From: Entoloma clypeatum | Lineage: Eukaryota; Basidiomycota; Agaricomycetes; Agaricales; Entolomataceae | NCBI GenBank assembly: GCA_963565915.1 | Contig: OY751489.1 | Coordinates: 3,038,001 to 3,102,000 of the forward strand | DNA: 64,000 nt | Direction: 5' to 3' | Part shown: one piece after another, positions 36,113 to 46,480 of the stretch | Numbering within the stretch: the stretch's first letter is position 1 | How the letters are laid out: each line of letters begins with the position of its first letter | Program-made: the position numbers and the translations under genes | Notes under the pieces: model-generated | What the model was told of the DNA's origin: nothing | Database searches by the model: none | What the model saw: only the letters and a program-made list of their open reading frames with translations

Positions 36113-36937
36113 TCATTCTTCGTTCTCTGTTTGGTCTAGTGGTAGCATATGAAATGCCATCACTAGTTCTACCCAATCGTCATGTGCGCCCTGAGTGCTG
36201 TGTTGCCCACAGGTGCAAGATCCTCCCTGAATAGGGAGCATGACTTCATTCGCTCTGTTCGCCGCCTCAATCAAGGTGTCATTTTCCGGCAACCGAACTT
36301 GTCGGGCCGGAGGCGAAAGAGGGGGTGCACCGTGTGCCTCAGGGATGGTCCCATCATCAACATACACGGGCGGAGGATCCGTGGGATCTCCATCTTGGGT
36401 AGGTACCGCAACAGGTACCTCAGTACGGCGATTACGCCGTCTGCGGTTCAAAGCTCGAGTCCTTGCTCCTCCTGCATCACACGTAGTACACGAGTAGTCA
36501 AAGGTAGTGTTGTCTATGCAATGCCTCGGGCAATGCTGACTGTCAACAACGAGTTGTCGACACACTCCACAACGAGCAACGATGCGTCCATTGTCATCAA
36601 GACCTGAAGGGACTGAGCCCTGTGCCGTTGGCACCATATGGACTTGCTCTCGTGATACGATCATTGTAATAGGGATTCTCTCAAGCAATCGATCAAGAAT
36701 GGCCCATTGAAAGGTACATTCAATACCTCGAATGCTGCGAGGTTCACCGTCGAGCTCGATGTATTCGATGCTGAGGAAACCAGTCTCCAGGCTAGTATAC
36801 AAAGCGGATGCTGCCAATAATAGCGCAAAAGCTAGGATACTAAGAGCATGCGGCGCTAGGGCCGGGGCCCATAACCTAATGATGTAACCGACGTAGGCTG
36901 CCCAAAGGGCACTCAAGACGTATCGGTACGAAGGCAT
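36113..36937 (-). CDS. Extra ORF upstream of gag in Copia-2: membrane and Cys/His-cluster protein, 274 aa
   Basis: Starts with ATG at 36937, inside the 5' LTR, reads through the LTR end and the primer-binding site (about residues 19-25), and stops at 36113, 91 bp before the gag ATG. Residues about 6-22 and 27-49 are hydrophobic and could be two membrane helices. Residues about 120-155 have a Cys/His cluster (CGVC, CPRHC, CTTC with adjacent His) that could bind zinc. An Arg-rich segment (RRRRNRRTE) and a Pro-rich tail follow. I recognise no family. Copia elements do not normally carry a gene here, and Copia-1 has no counterpart. The 3' LTR preserves the first 20 codons with one V/I change. A captured host gene or a novel env-like accessory gene are both possible. 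Confidence 0.6.
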   Translation of the reverse strand: MPSYRYVLSALWAAYVGYIIRLWAPALAPHALSILAFALLLAASALYTSLETGFLSIEYIELDGEPRSIRGIECTFQWAILDRLLERIPITMIVSREQVHMVPTAQGSVPSGLDDNGRIVARCGVCRQLVVDSQHCPRHCIDNTTFDYSCTTCDAGGARTRALNRRRRNRRTEVPVAVPTQDGDPTDPPPVYVDDGTIPEAHGAPPLSPPARQVRLPENDTLIEAANRANEVMLPIQGGSCTCGQHSTQGAHDDWVELVMAFHMLPLDQTENEE

Positions 36938-37217
36938 ATGGAAGCTAGACTAACCTGGTTAAGAGACGTTAGTGGAATGAAGAAGCTAACTAGCTACAAC
37001 GTCTCAGAGAACTGGGTGTTCAAGAGTTAGGATTCATCGTACTAAATACATGGGTATTTATACTAATCCAATATGCGCACGGACCATTGTACAAACAATA
37101 CATAAACAAGTCATGCGTCCGTGGTTGTACCATAAACTCACATATATGGTAATAGTGACTTATAGTCACTTTCTGTGACAAGCACATGGTGTGACATATC
37201 TGGCGATATGTTCAACA
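36877..37217 (-). repeat. Copia-2 5' LTR
   Basis: 341 bp; followed on the minus strand by GGTTATGGGCCCCGG, the complement of the initiator tRNA-Met anticodon arm. Confidence 0.92.
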
Positions 37218-37222
37218 TTAGC

Positions 37223-37887
37223 AGTCGCCTCACCTGCCTCGTCTCTGCCAATATCATCTTGAGGACACCCAAGACGGTGTCCTCTGACCCACTCTCCGAC
37301 AGCATCTCCAACGCCTTTTTCTTCCCCTTAATCACCTTCACCGTTTTCTTCACCTCCTTCACCTCCGACTTTCCCTCTGATGCTCCGACCTCGCACTTCT
37401 TCTTGTCCTTGACACAACCCTTGCAGGACGACTTATTCCTAAAACAAAAGGTTAAAACAGAAGAGATGAACCAAAGAAGAACTTACTCATCGCGTTCGCA
37501 TTTGACGCCCTTCACAATGCACCTATCACAGGCGCCGACCCCGACCCCGACTCCCGACCCCTCTCCGACCGTCGCTGTCACCTCCTCTACCTTCCTTTTC
37601 TTCGTCACCTTCTTCTTCTTCTTCTCCGCCTGCGGCCCCCCCGACCCCTTGCTCGATGCGCCTTGCGCAGCGGCCACTTCATCGGCCCTCTTCTGAGCCA
37701 CCAGCTCCGACGCCCGACACATCTCCTCCGCTAATTGCGCCGCCTCCGCAGCCCTCTCTTCCTCCGCTCTCTGCTCCTCCTCAGCCTTCCTTGCAGCCTC
37801 CTCCTCCGCTGCTTGCTTTTTCGCCTCCACCTCCGCAAGCTTAGCCTGCAGCGCCTCCATCTCCTTTTGAAAATCGGTTGCCAACAT
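37223..37887 (-). CDS. Gypsy-1 antisense ORF, N-terminal part: coiled coil plus Zn2Cys6-like cluster, one intron
   Basis: Minus-strand ATG at 37887; exon 37487-37887, intron 37439-37486 (GTAAGT...TTTTAG, 48 nt), exon 37438-37223, then Copia-2, then the C-terminal part at 23225-22940. The joined frame is about 300 residues with no stop. The N-terminus is a long Ala/Glu/Lys/Arg coiled coil (from about residue 5 to 75) followed by a Lys-rich patch. Two CxxCx6C halves, CDRCIVKGVKC and CKGCVKDKKKC, are separated by 8 residues, exactly the fungal Zn(II)2Cys6 spacing; the intron falls between them. It lies between the chromodomain and the 3' LTR, opposite to pol. The role is unknown; DNA binding is an inference. 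Confidence 0.62.
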
Positions 37888-38051
37888 ATTGAGGTTTTTT
37901 TGGAAGAGTTTAAAACGAAAAGAGAATGGGGGAACAAGAAGAAAGAACCACTCAGACGGTATTTTCAACCAACGCATCACATGACACAGTTCACGTGCAC
38001 CGACCACCTAGGTCCTTAGGCCTCATGGGTTCGGCCCTAAGGGGGAAATAC

Positions 38052-38538
38052 TGTTACATTCCGATCCATTCCGACGATTTCTGACCAATCCCAACACCTC
38101 CGACACCTCCGACACCTCCGACATTTTGACTAATACTTATTATGCATACTCACTGTTATGAATCTTGTTACTACGTACATTACTTACATCTGACCATTTT
38201 ACTTATGTTAAGAATCTCCGACAGCCACTCGTTATCCAACTCCGACGAAGCCACACGTCCTCCGACATAGTATTTAAACTTATGTAGAATCGTGTATTAG
38301 CTTCAGTTTGAATATCAACTTAGATTCAACATCTTACCTCCCATCCTCTTTCCAACTCTTAACTTGAGTCTGATCTCCGATCCTCCGATCCTCCGAAATA
38401 AGGACACCAACGTATTAGCGAGGGCGCAACACACAAGTTGAAGCCAAGTCCTTGCCCCTATGTTGCATGCGCTCTGACCCTCCGACCCTCCGACACGTCT
38501 GACGTAGCTCCGACGTTTTTGTCAATCAGTTCTTAACA
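38052..38538 (+). repeat. Gypsy-1 3' LTR
   Basis: 487 bp, TGTTACATTCCG...TTAACA, preceded by a purine run (AAGGGGGAAATAC) and followed by the ACATC target duplication. It is uninterrupted, and so defines the empty-site sequence for the hAT insertion in the 5' LTR. Confidence 0.92.
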
Positions 38539-40920
38539 ACATCATGCATCTGTTGCCAAGATTGCGGTGGTCAAATCCATTAATATGATGAACAGACAAT
38601 GCCAAGATTCACAAAGAGCAGCTCCCGATGTTCAATCCACATCATGTGCATGTGATCGTGGAGTGGCGATGTAACAGCAGCACCATGTGGGGATTGCAGC
38701 GGTCATTGACCTATTAAAAATCCATTAATATGGTGTCTACTTTACACTCCCCCATAGTCTCCGATGGAGTCTGATGGACTCCATCATATTCCGTCAGACT
38801 CCTCCCAAAAGTTTCTTTTTTTGAGTGGAATCTGATGGAGTCCAATGGAATCCGTTCAAAGTCTATTTTAAGTTTTGATGATTCCATCGGACTCCATCGG
38901 ACTCTGATAGCAGATTCCATTGGAATACTGTGGTGGAATAAGGTTTGATGGCAGTAAATGTTATTCTTATTCACTCCCTTTCAGTACTGTAGCTTCAATT
39001 GTATTTCATTGATTTTATACAATGTAATCTAACAATACAAACTAAATAACAGATAACCTCCCTCAATTATTGAGGCAAGGGGCATGGCAAGAGTTGGGGG
39101 GATGGGGGGACCATGAGAAATACAGGAAATAAATTTATTACCCCTGCATAAGGCAGGGGAGACGCGACATATACAAAATACAAAAATCAATTAATAATCC
39201 CCTGCATAAGGCGGGGGGAGGTACGAGGCAAGGGGGTACAGTATGACAGGGGAAGGGATGGTGACGCGGCAAGTGTTGGGGGTACTAGGGCTGTGGTGGT
39301 GTGGAGTGTGCAGGGTGCGATAAGGGCGCATGGGTCTGCAGCGGGCACTCCCCACTTGTGGTGACAGGTGTCAGGGCAGGCACATCGGGGCACATCCTGT
39401 GACGTGGCACAATGTGAAGGGTAGTTGGACGGCGGCTGGGGCGCTGCCTGTGGTGACATGGCAGCTGTCAGGGGTCAGGCATATGGCTGGCGCATCTGGG
39501 GCGTGTCGCTGGTCGGCTTCCCTGATGTGGGACAGCGAAGAGGGCTGGGTGGCATTTCGAGGAGACGGGGGGCATGCCTGGAGTGAGGAAGGAGGGTGGG
39601 ATCTGGGGAGTTGTGCATGTAGGCAGGGAGGCGGGGAGACGATAGTGGCGGGTGGATGGGGGTGGTGGGACATGGCTGGAGGTGGTGGGACATGGCTGGA
39701 GAGTGTTGGGTGGTGAGAGGCAGGTACGAGGACTGGCAACATGGCAGGTGACAGGCGGGCACATGTGGGGGTGGAGGGGTGCTCACCCAGGTCATGACAT
39801 GGCACGGAGGGTCAGGCATGTGGCCGATGCATCTGGGGTGTGTCTCTGGCCCCGTCCTGTGATGTGGGACAGGCGGGAAGGGTGGTTGGGGCGTTACATG
39901 GTGGTTTGGTGGCGTGGAGGGTCGAGAGCAGGTGGGCGAAGTCGGGAGGTGGCGTGGCAGCCTTCGGCGCTAGTTGTAACAATGCCAGGCATGATGTGGC
40001 GAGGGTGGCTGGGGTCAATGAGTGAGTGAGGATGATGATGGGGGGAGGGCTTGCCATGGTCGCTGTGGTTGTGATGTGCGATGGCGAGAGAGAGAAGTGA
40101 GTGGTTGAAAGAAAAAAGCAAATTGAAACTCACCTGATTTGTCAGTAATGTGTTTATGATGTGGCAGTGAGTATATAGGATGAGCCCATCCCCTACCCCC
40201 AATTACCCCATGGTCCAGTAGTTTCCATCATTGCTGCATTGTATTCAGTAGATCTTCAGTTCCATTCTTGTAGGTGGTATTTTTTTTCTTTTATTTTTTA
40301 TGCATTCCTACACACTCCGATGGAGTGTGATGGAGTCTGCTCTGAAAAAGCAGAAACTGTGGGTCAGTGCTGGACCCTCAGTCCATCATACTTCACAGAG
40401 TCCACTGGGTAGGAGTCTGACAGACTATGATCAGACTCCATAGGACTGTACAGCCAAAAACCCACTCCTATGGGATTTTTCAATCCCATAGGAGTCCTAT
40501 TGGAGTCCGACGAGTCTGACAGACTCCAATAGGAAACTGTGGGGGAGTGTAAAGAGCTCAATATGGTGAACGGACAGTGAAGAGTGAGTGGCCATGCAAC
40601 CTGTTGCCAAGATTTGTGAAGAGCAGCTCTCAATGTTCGATCCGCCACATGTGCGTGTGATCATGGAGTGGCAATGTAACAGCAGTGTCAGGTGGGGGAT
40701 TAATTTCATCGGCAGATATGATCTGTGTGGATTAAGTGACCTGGGCTTTAAGTTATTGACCTATCAAATGATGAGTGGACGGTTAACGCACCTGTTGCCA
40801 AGATTCCTGAGGGGCGCTCAATGTTCTATCTGCCTTGTGTGTGTGTGGTCGTGAAGCAACAATGTAACAGCAGCCAAAGGTCATTCAACCTGAGGTTGAT
40901 AGCGGATGTGAACGCACATG
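38539..40920. repeat. Tandem array of a ~190-bp repeat, split by a MULE-like element
   Basis: Units containing CTGTTGCCAAGATT, GAGCAGCTC, CAATGTTC, and GTGGAGTGGCRATGTAACAGC recur near 38550-38730, 40565-40690 and 40770-40880. The first and second units are separated by the element at 38736-40559. No gene is supported; it abuts Gypsy-2 and could be part of its 5' region. Confidence 0.6.
38736..40559. mobile_element. MULE-like non-autonomous element, 1.8 kb
   Basis: Flanked by the 9-mer AATATGGTG at 38727-38735 and 40560-40568. The ends share CTTTACACTCCCCCAYA in inverted orientation, followed by GGAGTC/GACTCC-rich subterminal sequence on both sides. A 9-bp duplication is typical of Mutator-like elements. 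The interior (39060-40060) is G-rich with short tandem repeats such as GGGACATGGCTGGA and a duplicated CCCCTGCATAAGGC. The frames there are low-complexity and unsupported. A related end occurs at 19038-19058. Confidence 0.6.
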
Positions 40921-40990
40921 CATCCATCCCAGAATAGTACATGAACAGAACCTCCCCACATGAGGGATACCGCCCATAGCAATCCTAAAT

Positions 40991-42759
40991 GTGGATGGAT
41001 CACCAAATCGACAACAAAAAGCGAACCAACTTGCCAAAGTCAAGCTAGACTTGGGAGCACATCAGGAAACCATGGAAGCAATGGTACTGGACATTGGGAG
41101 AATGGACATGCTCTTGGGACATGACTGGTTGGTGCACCACAACCCTACGATCAATTGGACAACCGGCGCTGTAACATTCAACCGGTGCCCATCGATATGC
41201 CAAACCAAATATTCAGATTTCAGGGTTAACCTTGATGGTCGCAAACACTGGGTTCACATGGTTGAAGTGTGCAACAAAGACGCACCCAAGAAGTCAGGCC
41301 AGAACTGGAAACCTGGAGACCCTATTTTAGAAGCTGTCACTCCCACACCACCTCCCATGACTAAACGACCCTCATATGTTGATTGATTTGCTCACCTCTT
41401 CAAGAAAGAGAACTTTGACAAGATCCCAAAGGAAAGAGAATGGGACCATGGTATTGAACTTATACCGGACACACCAAAGGAACTAGGGGGAAATACATAT
41501 CCCATGACACAAAAAGAACAAGAGGAATTGGATGCATTCATAAATGAGGGTCTAGCAACTGGAAAGATCTACTCATCTAAATCCCCTTATGCCTCCCCTT
41601 GCTTCTTCATCAACAGGAAGGATGGTTCCAAACGATTGGTACAAGATTACCGCATGATCAACAAATTTACAGTCAAAGACAAGTTCCCACTCCTGCACAT
41701 CTCCAATCTCTTGGATGTGCTGAAAGATGCAGTCTACTTCAATAAGATGGACATCATGTGGGGTTACAACAATCTCTGGATCAAGGAAGGCAAAGAATGG
41801 AAGGCTGCCTTCCTCACCAGTTGAGGATTGTTTGAACCATTGGTCATGTTTTTCGGCCTTGCAACTCCCCAGGAATGTTCTCTCAGATGATGGCTAGCCT
41901 ATTCCGGGACCAGATCTGCCGACACATCTGCATAATCTATATGGATGACATCATGGTTATTGGTAAAACCAAGGGAGAACTCGTGCAAAACACTGAAGAA
42001 ATTCTACAAATCCTATCGGACAATGATTTGTTTCTGAAGGAAAAGAAGTGTTTCTAGGAAGTAACGAAATGCCCCATATTGGAATATGTCATTGGAGAGG
42101 GAGATGTTGAGATGGAAACCAAGAAGGTGGATATGATCCGAAACTGGCAAGCACCCACATCAAATAAAGAAGTCCAGAAGTTCCTTGGGTTTGCCAACTT
42201 CTATTGACGATTCATTGAAGGGTACTCAAACATCGTGAAACCTCTCACCACGCTCACAGGTGGCACTATGTTTACTTGGGGACCAATGGAGCAAAAAGTG
42301 TTTGAAGGTCTCATACAGGCAATCACATCGGCACCAGCCTTGGCACTACCAAAACCAGATGGACAGTTCAGGGTCGAAACCAATGCATCGGGCTATGCAA
42401 TTGGAGCCGTCCTCTCTCAGAAACAAGACAACAAATGGCACCCTATCGTGTTCTTGTCGTGGACCATGTCCATGGCTGAACAGAACTATGAGATATACAA
42501 CAAGGAGCTCTTGGCAGTTATGGAAGCATTGAAAGATTGGAGACACTATCTGCTTGAAGCCAAGAAATGTTAACTGATCACAAGAACCTGGAGTATTTCC
42601 ATCATCCTCAGGACTTAAATCAACGACAAAGGCGCTGGAAGATGAAGTTACAAGACTATGACTTCAAATCATGGCATGTGCCCGGCAAGACAAATGCAAA
42701 AGCGGACATCCTGTTGTGCTTACCCTGGTATGAAACGGAACTTGAACCACAAGACAGTG
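40991..42759 (+). pseudogene. Gypsy-2 pol, 5' half: protease, RT, RNase H (decayed)
   Basis: Protease fold end (LLGHDWLVHHNPTINW, about 41112), RT (INRKDGSKRLVQDYRMIN at about 41610; IYMDDIMVIGK at about 41936), the RT/RNase H linker (FLGFANFY, about 42182) and RNase H (ETNASGYAIGAVLSQ, about 42377). Several TGA stops (41384, 41822, 42205) sit where Arg is usual, with at least two frameshifts and a TAG at 42055. The segment is cut at 42767 by the hAT insertion and continues at 45275. Confidence 0.88.
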
Positions 42760-42767
42760 ACCAAATG

Positions 42768-45274
42768 TAGTGTTCAAAAGTTTGGTTTGGTTTGGTTAAT
42801 TGACCCCAAATCCATTAACCTCCACCTTAACCGGTTAAGAAATTTCACAAAAAAATCTAAACCAGACCAAACCATCATTAACCAGTTAATCTTTCATTGG
42901 TTGGTTAATTTGTTGGTTAAACTCAGTTAAACCATACAAATATCACAAATTGTCCACCAGAGCCATGTTACTTAGTTAATTTGCTGTTGACATAGGTTCA
43001 CACATGATTAAACCATCCAAACACATGATTTTTGGCATGTGTGCCCTCATTGCAGAGTCAGCAATGGGTGGATGTGTCGTTTCGACATTGGATGACACAC
43101 ATCATGCGTGCATCAAATGTGTCAAATACATGTAAACAAATCCCCAAAAACATCGCACATCTGCTTATTATGTCCACACAGGAACAAGTAAGGGTTTCTA
43201 CTATATCAATTAGGCAGGAGGGGACTATATATCATCAAGTATGTATTTATTTTGTGAAACTTCACCACAGACTTTAAGTTATAGAGGTGCCGTGCTCTGA
43301 CCAAATAATAGTAAACAATGTGCAAAATGCATTGCGCAGGCGTGCATGGTGTCTTCCTCATAGTCTAAATAGTTCAATGTGATAGAACTATATATGGGAT
43401 ATGTATTCACCTTCTGACACACTGTATAATTTTTAGAAGTCTAGATAAGATAGAAATAATGAAATATGCAGATTTCAGAAAAAGTGTCATATCTCCTTAA
43501 TGAATGAACCAAATTTGAAAAACAAATGTGCTGTAAGATCATCTGGATGTGGAGGATCCAAAGCTGAAATAAAAAAATTGGGTCAAATTTTCGACCCATT
43601 TTGCTCATATTCACCTTATGAAATCCTTGAATTTTATTTGAATGGTCTCAATAGGTTTACATACAATGATTCAATAATATATATATATTACAGGTAGTTG
43701 AAAGTGGTTGTGGAAAGGAGGAAGTAAGAAAATGCTGGTTTTTGTGTTTGAGAAAACCCATGATGCACTGTTGATCATGATTTACAGTGTGTTTGATGTA
43801 TCATTTTGGAGTACAGACTTTCTACCATACATAGCTCATGTATCTAACTCTTTAAATTAGCTTCCAAGTATCTCTACATAACTTAAGAACCCATTTTTGG
43901 TTCTTTTGGTGCCACAGTTTGGACATTGAGGGCGCGATTTTTAACGACGCACATTGCTTGGCATTGACTGCCGAGCACACTTGGCAATTGCCAAAAGTTG
44001 AACCATAAGTCAACTGCCAAACCTTCCCACACTCTTTATTCCCCCCACCTCCCCTTCATCTGGCCACCACTGGCCCCTTCAAGCGCCCAACGGCCCTCTC
44101 TAACGCCCAATGGCCCATTCTCATGCCCAATGCCCCCCCCTGGCACCCAATGACCCCAACTGATGACCAATGGCCTTCCTTTGCACCCAACGCCCCACTC
44201 TAGTGCCCAACATCCTGTCCTTGTGCCCAACAGCCCCCACTCACGCCCAACGGCCTCCCTTCGTGCCCAACAACACCCACTTGCCCCAACGCCCTCCCTT
44301 TGCCCCCAACAGCCCCCTCTAGCGCCCAACACCCCCCTCTAGCGCCCAACATCCCGTCCTTGTGCCTAACGGCCCCCACTCACCCCCAATGGCCCCCTTT
44401 GTGCCCCAACGGCCCACTCTCACGCCCAACAACCCCTACTGGCATCCAATGGCCTCCTTTCACCCCCAATGGTGTCCCTCGCCTGTCTCTCGTGCCCAAC
44501 AACCCCAGCTGATGACCAACGGCCTCCCTTCGTGCCTAACGGCCCCCACTCATGCCCAACGACCCCTACTGGCATCCAACGGCCTCCTTTCGCCCCCAAT
44601 GGTGTTCCTCACCCATCTCTCGTGCCCAAAAGCTGTCTTTCATGCCCAACCGCCTCGACTCATCCCCAACAGTCCCCACTCATCCCCAACACCCATCTCT
44701 TGTGCTGAACAGCCCCCCAACTCATGTCCAATGACCTGCACTCAAAGGCCCAACGATGTCACTCATGCCCAACGCCCAATGCTGTCCACACGCGTCCAAT
44801 CACCCCTCTTTCCTGTCCAACAGGACCTGCAGCCGCACCCAATGGCCTCACTCGCACCCAATGCCGTCCATGCATGTGTGAATCACGGGGCTGGGGAGTG
44901 GGACAGACATGGGTTTTTTTTTTTGTATTTACTGTAGTTAGACCAGTCTTGTTCTATAATTTAAGATTGGCGAGACTAGTGGGACCAGTCTCCCATTGGT
45001 CTTGTCTTATTTTCTGTCATTTCCATATGAGTGAGAGAGTAGTTTCCATAGACTGACTTCTATGTCAATAGCTCAGATGACCTCTTGCTTTGTCTCAAGG
45101 TTACTGGTTTAGACCGGTTTAACCTGGTTATTTTTTTTTTCCAAAAGTGATTAACTTAAACCAGTGATATGTCTGAATCTCATTAACTCAAACCAGTTGG
45201 GTAACCAAACCACTGGTTTGGTTTGGTCTGGTTAGTGGTTAATTTTGTTTTTTAAACTGGACTTTCGAACACTA
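42768..45274. mobile_element. hAT-type element, 2.5 kb: deletion derivative of the 6.3-kb copy
   Basis: Ends TAGTGTTCAAAAG and, on the other strand, TAGTGTTCGAAAG; perfect 8-bp target duplication ACCAAATG at 42760-42767 and 45275-45282. In reverse orientation the interior follows the 6099-12397 element: right arm (42960-43310), AT-rich core (43310-43900) and minisatellite (44040-44880), but without the 4-kb insertion. No transposase is present. It interrupts Gypsy-2. Confidence 0.9.
44040..44880. repeat. C-rich minisatellite in the hAT element
   Basis: Tandem copies of CCCAACGGCCCCCACTC-type units with a basic period near 20-22 bp and blocks duplicated at about 180-bp spacing. It is the complement of the array at 6400-6850. 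Pro/Asn/Ser-rich frames across it (for example 44362-44937) are repeat translations. Confidence 0.85.
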
Positions 45275-45582
45275 ACCAAATGCTCAAGAAGGGACTATTC
45301 TTGAAATGATTGGAATCAGAAGATGTGGTACAAATGAAGATGTTCATGGAGGAACAATTCTTTGAAGGGGGTGAAACATCTGATTCCATCAAGATTGAAA
45401 ATGTCACAACCATCGAAAATCTGTGGATTGCACACATCAAGGGTTCAAACCGCATGGAGACAGAAGTAGCCCAGGGTCTAAAGAAGAATTCTCATTGGTA
45501 CCAACAGGAAAATGGCATCACCTATGCAGTTGTGACACCTGTCAACGCAACAAGATCAACAGACAGAAACATGTTCCGCTAC
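45275..45582 (+). pseudogene. Gypsy-2, integrase N-terminal part
   Basis: Continues Gypsy-2 after the hAT element: a hydrophilic linker, then a WYQQENG / CDTCQRNK zinc-finger end of the integrase (the latter in a shifted frame). It stops at CCGCTAC (45576-45582), where a different repeat begins. The continuation of the integrase is at 49007, on the minus strand. Confidence 0.75.
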
Positions 45583-46480
45583 CACATAGTCAACCTACAT
45601 TGTAACGTCTTAGACGGTCCAGCGAAGACATACAATGTATTGTCTCAGACGGCTGCAGCGGGCCCGCTGGAGCTCCAGTGAACAAACCTTAAATGACAGA
45701 GCTTAGTAATCAAAGGAGAACAGTGTGTTAGTGGCTCTACTAGCACTGCCAGTCATTTCAATGGACCGGCACATTTCCTGTGACATCCATCGGCACATCA
45801 GGTGGCTGGTCAATAATATATTGGGTATATCTCTGTGACCCATGCATGGATTCAGATGGCCCAGGGCTTGTTTTAAAGCTGGTCCACCGGACACCAACCG
45901 GCACCATGACTGGCACCTACAATTTTGATGGACCAGCACATTTTCTGGCACATTCATCGGCACATTGAGTGACAGAAAAGTGCTGGTCAATAATATTGTG
46001 GGTATATCTCAGTGCCCCATGCATGGATTTGGATGACCCAGGGCTTGTTTTAAAGCCGGTCCACTGGACACCGACCGGCACCATGACTGGCACCTACAAT
46101 TTCGATCGACCGGCACATTTTCTGACAGATTCATCAGCAGACAAAAGTGCCGGTCAATAATATTGTGGGTATATCTCAGTGCCCTGTGCATGGATTTGGA
46201 TGACCCAGGGCTTGTTTTAAAGCTGGTCTACCGGACATTGACCGGCACCATGACTGGCACCCACCATTTTGATTGCCCGGCACATTTTCTGACACATTCA
46301 TCGGCACATCAGGCAACACACAAGTACTGGTCAATAATATATTGGGTACACCTCAGCAACCAGTGCATGGATTTGAATGACCCAGGGCTTGTTTTGAAGC
46401 CGATCCACCTGGCATTCACTGGCCCCATAACCGGCACCTGGAATTTTCATGGACCAGTCCATTTATCAACACACAAGTGC
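45583..46480. repeat. Repeat E, left copy, with four ~175-bp tandem units
   Basis: Begins CACATAGTCAACCTACATTG and shares its first 220 bp with 49008-49173. Then come four tandem units starting at about 45806, 45983, 46150 and 46327 (CTGGTCAATAATAT, GGGCTTGTTTTAAAGC, CCGGCACCATGACTGGCACC, GGCACATTTTCTGACAC). No ORF is supported. The boundary abuts Gypsy-2 integrase precisely. Confidence 0.75.

Larger units (their letters stand above)
23226..37217 (-). mobile_element. Copia-2: Ty1/copia retrotransposon, minus strand, itself split twice
   Basis: LTRs at 23226-23566 (3' LTR) and 36877-37217 (5' LTR), 341 bp each, TGTTGAACATATCG...CATCATTA, about 1% different. The target duplication is TTAGC at 23221-23225 and 37218-37222. 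The polypurine tract is the complement of CTCCCCCTCACTTAG beside 23567. The primer-binding site GGTTATGGGCCCCGG is the complement of 36862-36876. The element is interrupted by Copia-1b (TSD GTTTC) and a Tc1-type transposon (TA). Outside these insertions its frames look intact, so it was probably competent until recently. It is a different family from Copia-1. Confidence 0.93.
5665..38538 (+). mobile_element. Gypsy-1: Ty3/gypsy chromovirus, expanded to 33 kb by nested insertions
   Basis: The element is bounded by a perfect 5-bp target duplication, ACATC at 5660-5664 and 38539-38543. Its LTRs start TGTTACATTCCG and end TTAACA. Own sequence: 5' LTR 5665-6098 plus 12406-12449, gag 12496-12747 plus 18535-18790, pol 19566-22912, an antisense ORF region 22913-23225 plus 37218-38051, and 3' LTR 38052-38538. 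Insertions sit in the 5' LTR (hAT, 6099-12397), gag (Copia-1a), the gag/protease region (18791-19546) and the 3' region (Copia-2). Removing these leaves roughly 6-7 kb, normal for a gypsy element. Pol carries many TGA stops, so the element is dead. Confidence 0.9.

Noticed and set aside
39371..39805. Overlapping open frames on both strands of the MULE-like interior
   Set aside because: Four overlapping low-complexity frames in G-rich tandem repeat; none has a domain or codon pattern of a gene.
44362..44937. 191-codon Pro-rich frame
   Set aside because: Same minisatellite in the sister hAT element, read on the other strand; low complexity only.
42768..45274. Possible CRISPR-like array in the regular repeats at 44040-44880
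   Set aside because: Units are contiguous and degenerate without unique spacers, in a fungal transposon; it is a minisatellite.
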